7,519 nucleotides of DNA. It comes from Bacteroidia bacterium (GTDB lineage: Bacteria; Bacteroidota; Bacteroidia; NS11-12g; UBA9320). The notes beneath the pieces were generated by a model that was not told the origin of the DNA, ran no database searches, and was given only the letters and a program-made list of their open reading frames with translations. Below, in pieces: positions 1-6,742 of the stretch; positions within the stretch are counted from its first letter, which is position 1, and every line of letters begins with the position of its first letter. The DNA is taken from the NCBI GenBank assembly GCA_022425465.1, contig JAKMFK010000195.1:1-7519 (forward strand). Direction: 5' to 3'. The position numbers were made by a program, and so were the translations under genes.

Positions 1-2517
1 TACCATCCCAACGTAGCTAATCAAGTATTTGTATGTTCTACTAAAGGATTGTTTGTATCTAATGATAATTTAAAAACGTGGAGCAGTCCATTCAATGGAA
101 GAACAACTGATGTTGATTTTCACCCTACAAAAAATACAACTATCTATGCCTACAGGTATAATTCACCAGATGCAAGTAGAATTAAGATTTCCACAAATGG
201 AGGCAACTCATTTTCAAATGGAGGTAGTTTGCCAAATAATAATAATGCAAGAGTTTATCTCTCAATTTCTCCGACCGAACCATCACATGTTTTTGCAGCT
301 TCCACGAATAACGTCTATAAATCAACCAACGAAGGAGGTTCGTTTACTGCACTCAGCAATCCAAATAGTAGTGGTCTTGCCTTTGCCGTATCTGACGTAA
401 ATACAAACAATATGATCTATGGTTATGTGGATCTTTTTGCTTCCACAGATGGAGGACTTTCCTTCACTCAAAAAACACAATGGGCCAATCAAAATGATGC
501 CTACATTCATGCAGATTTGAGAATTGCTCAATGCGTAAATGGGACATTTTATGTCGGGACAGATGGCTATTTTGCCAAAAGTGATGATAATGGGAATACT
601 TGGACACGTCTTAATGACGGCACAGCTATCCGAGAATTCTATGCTGTTGGACTTGGTCAAGGAAATTATGACTTAAACATGGCAGGATCACAAGACAATG
701 GATCAAGTATCTTAAATAAAGATGGATGGGTTGAATGGAATGGTGGAGATGGAATGGAAGCTTTAGTTCACCCCCTAAACAATGATTGGATGATTGGTAG
801 TTGGCAATATGGAACTCGCAACTACACCCAAAATGGAGGTCTTAACAGACGAGGATGTGGTAACCCTGATGGGGGTAGTGGTAAAGCGGCTTGGGAAGCA
901 CCATTTCTACAAAATCCTCAAAATAGCATGCAAGTTTATCACTTCAGTGATACCGTGTATTCTGGAAATAATTTTGGAAGACAATGGGAATTTAAATCTG
1001 ACCCCAACATTGGTGTCATTGCTGAAGCTGCCATCGCAGAAACAGACTCTAACGTAATTGCAATAGCTAGAAATAATCAAATCCGAATAACCAATAACGG
1101 AGGAGAGTCTTGGACAAATATTGAAAATGGTCTTCCTGGTTATTATGTACGTGACATCGCCTTTGACCCAAGAGATAAAAATAAGATTGTCGTTGTTTAT
1201 AATCGCTATCAGAATGACAATAAAAAGGTCTATATCTCCAACGATCAAGGAGCTACATGGCAAAATATTACCTATAACTTGGGGAATATGCCTCTTCGAA
1301 CTGTAGTAATTGATCACAGTGATTCATCATACATATACGTAGGAGGTGAAATTGGAATTTATTATAAAAGTAAATCAGCAACTCAATGGACATTATATAA
1401 CAACAAATTACCCAATGTAACGGTTAAGGACATAGAAATTCACTACGGTAGTAATACACTCAGGGCCGCAACTTGGGGCCGTGGCTTATGGGAATATACC
1501 CTTGTTGGAAGAAATAATTTCCCATCGATTACCCATACTTCTATTTCAAACACACCCACAGACGAATCTCCAAAAGAGAGTGTAGATCAGTACATCACAT
1601 CTATAATCAAATCAAATCATCCTTTTACTGAGGTCAAGGTTCTTTGGAATGCCAATGATTTTTCACTAGACAGCAGTATAGCTATGGAAAACATAGGAAA
1701 TAATACCTGGAAATCATCAAAGCCAATTTCAGCGAATGATTTGGATGATCATATTTACTTCAAAGTTATTGCCAAAACTCAAAGTGGAGACCAATCTGAG
1801 ACCTATGTTTTTGATTACCTAACCAAAGAGTTTGTTTACTGTATTCCATCTGCTTCGGGTACAGGTTCAGACTATATAAATTATGTGAAATTAGAGTCTA
1901 TTGAAAATTCATCAGGCAAAGAAGCGTATGGTGATTTTACTGCTCAATCCACAGAACTTGAACTCGGAGAAGAGTATACGATTGAAGTGGGCATGTTCTA
2001 TGTTTTCGACCAAGATTCAGTAACAGCATGGATTGACTACAATCATGATACCGAATTTTCTGATGAGGAACAAATCATCTTCACAAAACTTGATAATGCC
2101 AGTAAGTCAGCTACAGGTACGTTCACAGTTCCAAATGATGCACTTATCAATAAGAATTTGAGACTTAGAGTACGTAGTCAATATTTTACTGATCCCATGG
2201 ATGCTTGTATAAATACTCCTGGAGAAGTAGAAGACTATACCATAAAATTGAAAAAACCTGAAGTAAACAATGTTCAGACTATTGGTGCTCCTAATATTTC
2301 AATTACTCCTAATCCTTCCAATGGAATATTCGAAATTAGAATCGGAGAAATAGATCATACTCAAGTCAACATTATAGATGTTACAGGAAAAATCGTACAT
2401 CAACTCCAAGGGTATACCGACTCTTTTGTTGTAAATAAAGATATTCCTCAAGGATCGTATATTATACAGGTTATGACCTCCAAGGGTTCAAGTGTGAAGA
2501 AACTGATTGTTCAGTAA
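1..2517 (+). CDS. Large secreted T9SS protein with sortilin-like Asp-box propeller and GEVED domain (5' partial)
   Basis: The frame is open from base 1, so the start lies before the window. The TTG at 49 is only the first possible start in view. The first codons read YHPNVANQVFVCSTKGLF and continue the repeat pattern. 838 residues are visible. Residues 1 to about 502 form a sortilin/VPS10-like beta-propeller with at least seven Asp-boxes (S-x-D/N-x-G-x-S/T-W/F), SQDNG at 230-234, GGDGM at 248-252 and the closing signature ATWGRGLWEY at 490-499. Residues about 505-612 are an unrecognised, probably beta-sandwich, linker. Residues 613-752 match the GEVED domain, starting with YC, with WIDYN in the middle and GEVEDYT at 741-747. 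Residues 765-838 are a type A sorting domain. The family is exported through T9SS and cell-anchored or released. Its catalytic or binding role is unknown, and an enzyme domain such as a peptidase could lie upstream. The stop is five bases from the kmo stop on the other strand. Confidence 0.93.
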   Translation, partial: YHPNVANQVFVCSTKGLFVSNDNLKTWSSPFNGRTTDVDFHPTKNTTIYAYRYNSPDASRIKISTNGGNSFSNGGSLPNNNNARVYLSISPTEPSHVFAASTNNVYKSTNEGGSFTALSNPNSSGLAFAVSDVNTNNMIYGYVDLFASTDGGLSFTQKTQWANQNDAYIHADLRIAQCVNGTFYVGTDGYFAKSDDNGNTWTRLNDGTAIREFYAVGLGQGNYDLNMAGSQDNGSSILNKDGWVEWNGGDGMEALVHPLNNDWMIGSWQYGTRNYTQNGGLNRRGCGNPDGGSGKAAWEAPFLQNPQNSMQVYHFSDTVYSGNNFGRQWEFKSDPNIGVIAEAAIAETDSNVIAIARNNQIRITNNGGESWTNIENGLPGYYVRDIAFDPRDKNKIVVVYNRYQNDNKKVYISNDQGATWQNITYNLGNMPLRTVVIDHSDSSYIYVGGEIGIYYKSKSATQWTLYNNKLPNVTVKDIEIHYGSNTLRAATWGRGLWEYTLVGRNNFPSITHTSISNTPTDESPKESVDQYITSIIKSNHPFTEVKVLWNANDFSLDSSIAMENIGNNTWKSSKPISANDLDDHIYFKVIAKTQSGDQSETYVFDYLTKEFVYCIPSASGTGSDYINYVKLESIENSSGKEAYGDFTAQSTELELGEEYTIEVGMFYVFDQDSVTAWIDYNHDTEFSDEEQIIFTKLDNASKSATGTFTVPNDALINKNLRLRVRSQYFTDPMDACINTPGEVEDYTIKLKKPEVNNVQTIGAPNISITPNPSNGIFEIRIGEIDHTQVNIIDVTGKIVHQLQGYTDSFVVNKDIPQGSYIIQVMTSKGSSVKKLIVQ
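58..1389 (+). repeat. Asp-box (BNR) repeats of a beta-propeller
   Basis: Degenerate protein-level repeats lie at 58-81 (SNDNLKTW), 190-213 (STNGGNSF), 322-345 (STNEGGSF), 442-465 (STDGGLSF), 580-603 (SDDNGNTW), 1090-1113 (TNNGGESW) and 1237-1260 (SNDQGATW). A decayed copy, SKSATQW, is at 1369-1389. Spacing is 110-140 bases in the first half. A gap without clear boxes at about 604-1089 holds the SQDNG and GGDGM signatures. The spacing fits one box per propeller blade. The DNA is not repetitive; only the protein motif recurs. Confidence 0.85.
1837..2256 (+). other. GEVED domain of the T9SS protein
   Basis: This part of the secreted protein starts with YC, followed by YINYVKLESIENSSG, a LGEEYTIEVG strand, WIDYNHDTEF and the terminal GEVEDYTIKL. 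That is the usual motif order of the GEVED domain, which commonly sits next to T9SS sorting domains in Bacteroidota exoproteins. The D/N-rich WIDYNHD turn could bind calcium, which is an inference. Its function is not established. Confidence 0.82.
2293..2514 (+). other. T9SS type A C-terminal sorting domain
   Basis: The last 74 residues begin NISITPNPSNG, the classic PNPxxG opening. They continue with VNIIDVTGKIV and IPQGSYIIQVMTSKGSSVKKLIVQ, matching the usual type A pattern of a central D-x-x-G-K strand, a G-x-Y-x-x-x-V strand and a terminal K-hydrophobic tail. The domain directs outer-membrane translocation by the type IX system and is normally cleaved or exchanged during attachment. It shows that the gene is complete at its 3' end. 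Confidence 0.95.
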
Positions 2518-2522
2518 GTTCG

Positions 2523-3842
2523 CTATGCAAACCACTCTGCAACGAATGATCGATCGGTGATTTTATCCTCGTGATTGGATGCAATCAAATCGTAAACACG
2601 TTTTGTATTTTGAGCACCCTTAGTCATAGCTTCACTGTAGGGAACTTTACTAAACGTTACCATCTCATATTGTGATTTAAACAAATCAGGGTGTAATTCA
2701 CAAAGTTTGTGTTCTATCTTTTTGTAATGAAGAAAATCTTTATCCCCAACCAAATCCCTCATTTCTATGAAGTTTTGCAATGCCAAATCGGCAATCGCAT
2801 CTGCGTTGGGTTTACGTCTTTTTTGGTATTCATTCATCGCATTGTCCCAATCACCAAATTCTTCCAAGCAATTGTCTAATTCAACGCAATCCTCAAAAGC
2901 ACAATTCATCCCTTGCCCGTAAAAAGGAACAATAGCATGGCAAGCATCCCCTATCAATGTGGCTTTTTTCATGTGCCAAGGATAACATCTAACCGTAACA
3001 AGGCTGCCCACTGGATTTTGTTTAAAATCATTTAATAGCTCTGGCATTAACGGCACTGCGTCCGCAAAGTACGTATTCATAAAATCCAAAATTTCTTGAT
3101 CAGAATTTATTTGATCAAAACCTACATCTCCATCGTATGGCATGAATAAAGTACATGTAAATGATTTATCAGGGTTGGGTAGAGCAATCATCATAAAATT
3201 CCCTCGTGGCCATATATGCAAAGAATCCGGATCCATCGCAAAATCACCATCTGGAGTAGGTGTAATATTTAATTCTTTGTACCCACTCTTTGTATAGCTT
3301 TGAGAATAATCAAATCGATCATTCTTCATCATCTTTAGTCGTACAGGTGAATATGCCCCATCACTCCCCAAAATATAATCAGAATCAACCTCCACTATTT
3401 CTCCTGTTTCTTCATTAAGAAATTTACAAATGCTATTTTCAATATCCACCTCTTGGCACCTCATGTTAAAAAATTGATTCACATTTTCATGTTCATCTGC
3501 TAATTTTAATAATTGAATATTGAGATGGGCTCTGCTCACAGAATTAATTGCTTGTCCATCTTTACCATAAGGCTGATAAGCCAAATTACCCTTTTCATCG
3601 TGCATCATTCTTCCTGTCATAGGTATAGCTTGGTCTAGGACAACTTGATCCAAACCTACTCGTTTCAGTGCATCGATACCTCGTGTAGAAAGTGCCAAAT
3701 TAATCGATCGACCTGCCGGTATTTCGACATTTCGCATATCTGGTCTTCGTTCATAGATGTTGACCTCGTACCCTCTTTTTGCTAAATAGACAGCCACTAG
3801 AGAACCTGCCAAGCCACCTCCTACTAATGTTATCCTTTTCAT
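2523..3842 (-). CDS. kmo: Kynurenine 3-monooxygenase (FAD-dependent)
   Basis: This enzyme hydroxylates L-kynurenine to 3-hydroxykynurenine with NADPH and O2, in tryptophan catabolism leading to quinolinate and NAD. The 439-residue protein has the N-terminal FAD fold GGGLAG (8-13) followed by YERRPDMR, the family motif GRSINLALS, HIWPRG with ALPNPD, and the second FAD motif GDACHAIVPFYGQGMN (298-313). R78, Y92, N357 and Y392 have the same spacing as the human substrate-binding residues R85, Y99, N363 and Y398 (recalled from memory). The eukaryotic C-terminal membrane anchor is absent, as in bacterial forms. The ATG at 3842 is preferred over an in-frame TTG at 3854, because MKRITLVGGG is the normal family N-terminus and four extra residues add nothing. 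No other kynurenine-pathway gene is in view. It is divergent from the lipid kinase, and its stop lies five bases from the neighbouring convergent stop. Confidence 0.95.
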   Translation of the reverse strand: MKRITLVGGGLAGSLVAVYLAKRGYEVNIYERRPDMRNVEIPAGRSINLALSTRGIDALKRVGLDQVVLDQAIPMTGRMMHDEKGNLAYQPYGKDGQAINSVSRAHLNIQLLKLADEHENVNQFFNMRCQEVDIENSICKFLNEETGEIVEVDSDYILGSDGAYSPVRLKMMKNDRFDYSQSYTKSGYKELNITPTPDGDFAMDPDSLHIWPRGNFMMIALPNPDKSFTCTLFMPYDGDVGFDQINSDQEILDFMNTYFADAVPLMPELLNDFKQNPVGSLVTVRCYPWHMKKATLIGDACHAIVPFYGQGMNCAFEDCVELDNCLEEFGDWDNAMNEYQKRRKPNADAIADLALQNFIEMRDLVGDKDFLHYKKIEHKLCELHPDLFKSQYEMVTFSKVPYSEAMTKGAQNTKRVYDLIASNHEDKITDRSFVAEWFA

Positions 3843-3851
3843 ATTATCTGT

Positions 3852-3859
3852 CAAAATTA
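3852..3859 (-). promoter_or_regulatory. Possible kmo -7 promoter element
   Basis: The minus strand reads TAATTTTG, an exact match to the Bacteroidota -7 consensus TAnnTTTG. It ends nine bases before the kmo ATG. No TTG is found 17-23 bases upstream, so the -33 half is missing or degenerate (TCG at a 19-base spacing). The position would give a leader of only a few bases. Confidence 0.35.
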
Positions 3860-3891
3860 CTCAACCTTTGTATTTTTACGATATTTGTTTG

Positions 3892-3906
3892 AATCTAAAT
3901 TAGATT
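3892..3906. repeat. Perfect inverted repeat in the kmo/lipid kinase divergent spacer
   Basis: AATCTAA and TTAGATT, seven bases each, flank a single A immediately before the TTG start of the lipid kinase. The size and position suit an operator for the divergent pair. It shares the nine bases ATTAGATTT with the inverted repeat at 7431-7448. It is AT-rich and short, so chance is possible. Confidence 0.35.
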
Positions 3907-4773
3907 TTGAAATTTAAGAATATACTCATTGTTTATAACCCCTCTTCGCAAGGAGGGAAATCAGTGAATTTATTTAATGAATATCTAACAATCGTCAAAA
4001 AAGAAGGTTCACCCTTCACCATCTTTGAAACCACAGGAATAAATGACGTTGAGAACATACAAGAAATAATATCATCCAACGCTTACGACCTCATCAGTAT
4101 AATAGGAGGAGACGGAACCATTAATATGACCCTAAATGGACTCCAAGATTTTGGCATTCCAATTCATATTGCGCCTGCTGGAACTGGAAACGATTTGGCA
4201 CGAATATTATATGGTCATCTAAAAATCATTGATATTCTCAGACTACCATTTCAGTATACCAAAAAAGTGGATATTGATATTTGGTCTTGTAATCAAATAC
4301 GTTTCATCAATGGATTTGGTGCTGGATTTGATGGAGCCATTGCCGAAAAAATACAATCAAAGACATTTCTATTCTCGAGTAAAACAAAATATTGGATCGA
4401 AATTATAAAACAGATCTTATTTTACCGATCTCCAAAAGTGGAAATTAATGGTAAAAAGACGTCTGTTTTCATGATTGCTGCAGCAAATGGAAGTGATTAT
4501 GGAGGTGGTTTCAAAGTGGCCCCTTTGGCTAAACTCGATGACAAAAAACTTGAATATGTCCAGTGTAAAAACATTCCTATTTTACATCGGCTATATTATC
4601 TACCACTTGTTCAAGCAGGGAAACATTTATCCCAAAAAGCCATCACCTACAAACAGGTTAATGAATTAACAATCTCATCACACCAACCACTTCCTGCCCA
4701 TTTGGACGGAGAACCACTTTGCGAAAAAAGTTATCACATCAAATGGGAAAATCAAGCTCAATTTTTAAGATAA
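3907..4773 (+). CDS. Diacylglycerol kinase family lipid kinase (YegS/DgkB-like)
   Basis: The 288-residue cytosolic or membrane-associated kinase would phosphorylate a lipid hydroxyl, such as diacylglycerol to phosphatidic acid, using ATP. It has the family's motifs in order: NPSSQGGKS (11-19), the nucleotide-binding GGDGT (67-71), PAGTGND (90-96), NGFGAGFDG (135-143), an N-GSDYGGGFKVAPLA segment (194-208) and the C-terminal DGE (267-269) carrying the likely catalytic acid. The length is normal for the family. The start is TTG at 3907: an in-frame TAG lies at 3901-3903, no ATG lies between it and the conserved first strand, and MKFKNILIVYNP is a typical N-terminus. No Shine-Dalgarno sequence is visible. 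In the usual DDG-x-L segment the glycine is replaced, giving DDKKL at 211-215. The substrate cannot be told from sequence; sphingoid bases are an alternative in this phylum. Its stop abuts that of lgt. Confidence 0.9.
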   Translation: MKFKNILIVYNPSSQGGKSVNLFNEYLTIVKKEGSPFTIFETTGINDVENIQEIISSNAYDLISIIGGDGTINMTLNGLQDFGIPIHIAPAGTGNDLARILYGHLKIIDILRLPFQYTKKVDIDIWSCNQIRFINGFGAGFDGAIAEKIQSKTFLFSSKTKYWIEIIKQILFYRSPKVEINGKKTSVFMIAAANGSDYGGGFKVAPLAKLDDKKLEYVQCKNIPILHRLYYLPLVQAGKHLSQKAITYKQVNELTISSHQPLPAHLDGEPLCEKSYHIKWENQAQFLR

Positions 4774-5580
4774 TTAACCCATCATTGGATCCTTTTGCCA
4801 CTTCCTCCAAACGAAAGCACAAACCAAAATGATGACTATCGCTATAAATTGTGAATGGGATAATAAACCATCAAAAAGAAAACCACGTGCATCGTCTCCA
4901 CGATAATTTTCTACGATACTTCTGCCCACTGCATATAGCATCAAATAAATCAGAAAAAGCTGACCTTCAAATTGTTTTTTCTTTCGAAGAAAAATAACAA
5001 CCAGCAGAATAATCAAATTTACACCTATATCAAAAAGTTGTGTTGGATACAAAGGCACATTCTTAAAATCTGCCAAGGTATCTGAATGACTAAATGTTAC
5101 TCCCAACCATGAATCACAAGCTTTTCCATGACAACAACCTGCCAAAAAACAGCCTATCCTCCCAAAAGAGTGGAGTATGGGAGCAGCAAATGCTAAAATA
5201 TCCATAAAAGGCCTAACCTTTACTTGCTTTTTCCTCAACCAAAATATTATCGTAGGTACGGTAAAAATCAATGAGCCATAAAACACAAATCCTCCCCTCA
5301 TGGCACCCCCAATCAAGTCCGGATTATCAACATATTTTTGGATATCCTCCAAAAAGAAAAACAACTTACCCCCAACAAAGGCAGATACAATTGACCAAAT
5401 AAATAATTCAGAAAGCTGATCAGAATTAATCGCCAAATGCTTAGATAAATTCAAGATCACATAAAAGGCAACAATGACTCCAAGAGCAATCATCAATCCA
5501 TAACTATGTATGGTAAAAGATGTAGGAAATATACCTTGCAAAAATTCTGGGATGGGTATAGTCAATAGTTTTGGATACAT
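4774..5580 (-). CDS. lgt: Prolipoprotein diacylglyceryl transferase
   Basis: Lgt transfers the diacylglyceryl group of phosphatidylglycerol to the lipobox cysteine of prolipoproteins in the inner membrane, the first step of lipoprotein maturation. The 268-residue protein has about seven hydrophobic segments. Its conserved positions are HSYGLM (25-30, Y27 equivalent to E. coli Y26), MRGGFVFYG (94-102), the signature GRIGCFLAGCCHGK (140-153, R141 equivalent to R143) and GRSIVENYRGD (219-229, R220 and E224 equivalent to R239 and E243). It is the double-cysteine variant: C144 and C149 replace E. coli N146 and E151, and Y101 replaces H103. The ATG start is clear and is preceded by a good promoter match. 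It lies 40 bases downstream of the glycosyltransferase on the same strand, so it may also be co-transcribed. The equivalences come from motif alignment by eye. Confidence 0.96.
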   Translation of the reverse strand: MYPKLLTIPIPEFLQGIFPTSFTIHSYGLMIALGVIVAFYVILNLSKHLAINSDQLSELFIWSIVSAFVGGKLFFFLEDIQKYVDNPDLIGGAMRGGFVFYGSLIFTVPTIIFWLRKKQVKVRPFMDILAFAAPILHSFGRIGCFLAGCCHGKACDSWLGVTFSHSDTLADFKNVPLYPTQLFDIGVNLIILLVVIFLRKKKQFEGQLFLIYLMLYAVGRSIVENYRGDDARGFLFDGLLSHSQFIAIVIILVCAFVWRKWQKDPMMG

Positions 5581-5584
5581 GAGT

Positions 5585-5616
5585 CAAAAATAGTTGGAAT
5601 TAGACGAATTCATCAA
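5585..5616 (-). promoter_or_regulatory. Putative lgt promoter (TTG-N21-TATTTTTG)
   Basis: The minus strand has TTG at 5616-5614 and TATTTTTG at 5592-5585, separated by 21 bases. This matches the Bacteroidota -33/-7 promoter (TTG, spacer about 17-23, TAnnTTTG) at both elements. It fills the 40-base gap between the glycosyltransferase stop and the lgt ATG. Only four bases separate the -7 element from the ATG, so the transcript would be leaderless or nearly so. Confidence 0.5.
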
Positions 5617-5620
5617 AAAA

Positions 5621-6742
5621 TCACTCGATACCATCTTGTATATAAGAAGCTGAATACCTCCGACCTTTCCAAACCGATTGAACAGGTAAAAAATAAAAAA
5701 TAGCTGTAGCGAAAGTGTTTATCAAGACATACCATTCATAACTAATCAATTCCCAAAATCGAAATAGCCTAACCTGGGTTTTGATGCACAATACCGAAAT
5801 AAACAGCGATTGTACACAAAACTTAACCAACCATATCAACATGGCCATTTCTGGGTTTATGACAAAAAGTATAATCAATGCAGGTATAAAAAGTCCATAT
5901 AATGAAATCATCGCCTTCCAATTAAGTGGTAAATCGCGAGCTCCTATCAACCAACGCTTTCGTTGATGCAACATTTCTTTGACACTTGGAATATACCATG
6001 CTTTTCCAAGTGAGTAATCACTCATTACAGTTCTCCAACCCCAATTTCGTGACGTTACCTCCTGAAATAACTTATAATCCTCTGTGATGGAAAAATCTAT
6101 TTCTTCATATCCTCCTGTTTGCCAATAGGCCTCTGCTCTCACAGCCATATTGTTCCCGACACTTGTACATCCAATCCCTACATGGGCAAATGCCTTGATG
6201 TACCCCATAAAATGCAACCAATCGATGCTTTGCATCGTTGCAAAAAAACGTCCACTCTCACACATCGTTGTTCCACTCACTATCCCTACTCCGTCTTCAA
6301 ACTCCTGTAATAAACCCAAAATCCAATCTTTGGGTAATTTTACATCTACATCTGTGATAAAATAAAATACACCTTCAGCTTGATGTGCCAATTGACCCAA
6401 TACATTCGCTTTACCACGTCCTTTACCATGAACCTCCGAAATAGAAAATACCTTAAAATTGGGTTTATCTTTGATATAGTCACTTACGAGATGAAGCGTA
6501 TTGTCTGAACTTGCATCATCACCAATAAGTATTTCCAATTGGTCTTGAGGATAATTAAACTGAGCCATAGCTTCAAGGCATCTTAATATCAATTTTTCCT
6601 CGTTTCGAGCTGCTAACAACACCGAAACTTTGGGATATTCTGATCTAGATTGAACTTCTTTGGGTGAATGCGATATAATCGAAATCCACGAGAATAATTG
6701 AATAAACAAGAAAAGACCAATAATTAGAATAATGACAATCAT
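5621..6742 (-). CDS. Membrane-anchored family 2 glycosyltransferase (processive type, QxxRW)
   Basis: The 373-residue inner-membrane protein should use a nucleotide sugar in the cytosol to build or extend a surface glycan or glycolipid. It has one N-terminal membrane segment (2-22), then a GT-A fold with VSVLLAARNEE (39-49), GDDASSDNT (74-82, D75/D76), the metal-binding DVD (131-133), GNNMAVR (196-202), the catalytic TED (220-222) and QRKRW (260-264). About three hydrophobic segments follow between 280 and 352, ending in WKGRRY. The D,D,D,QxxRW set is that of processive synthases (chitin/NodC, PgaC, hyaluronan), but close relatives also add single sugars to lipids. The ATG at 6742 overlaps the TGA of the upstream deacetylase in an ATGA, indicating translational coupling. 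The product is unknown. Confidence 0.9.
   Translation of the reverse strand: MIVIILIIGLFLFIQLFSWISIISHSPKEVQSRSEYPKVSVLLAARNEEKLILRCLEAMAQFNYPQDQLEILIGDDASSDNTLHLVSDYIKDKPNFKVFSISEVHGKGRGKANVLGQLAHQAEGVFYFITDVDVKLPKDWILGLLQEFEDGVGIVSGTTMCESGRFFATMQSIDWLHFMGYIKAFAHVGIGCTSVGNNMAVRAEAYWQTGGYEEIDFSITEDYKLFQEVTSRNWGWRTVMSDYSLGKAWYIPSVKEMLHQRKRWLIGARDLPLNWKAMISLYGLFIPALIILFVINPEMAMLIWLVKFCVQSLFISVLCIKTQVRLFRFWELISYEWYVLINTFATAIFYFLPVQSVWKGRRYSASYIQDGIE

Noticed and set aside
322..660. Minus-strand ORF of 112 codons inside the T9SS gene, and similar overlapping ORFs at 907-1317 (-), 5781-5966 (+) and 6119-6365 (+)
   Set aside because: Each lies wholly within a gene with strong domain evidence, and none shows a recognisable motif; they are shadows of the coding strand.
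2502..2515. ACTGA-TTGT-TCAGT hairpin at the end of the T9SS gene as a terminator
   Set aside because: The stem is only five base pairs, is not GC-rich, lies within coding sequence and has no T-tract after it.
2548..2555. GATCGATC palindrome near the end of kmo as a regulatory or methylation site
   Set aside because: It is an eight-base palindrome inside a conserved coding region with no second copy noted nearby; nothing supports a function.
3843..3854. TTG at 3854 as the kmo start (443 residues)
   Set aside because: The ATG four codons downstream gives the canonical family N-terminus MKRITLVGGG, and the TTG lies within the likely -7 element, so it would probably not be transcribed.
4743..4782. 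ATGGG ... CCCAT inverted repeat around the kinase/lgt junction as a bidirectional terminator
   Set aside because: The arms are five bases with a 30-base loop and no adjacent T-tract; this is not a credible terminator.
5584..5613. Nine-codon minus-strand ORF (MNSSNSNYF) between the glycosyltransferase and lgt, as a leader peptide
   Set aside because: It is very short, has no ribosome site or attenuator-like hairpin, and coincides with the lgt promoter match. Chance is the simplest explanation.
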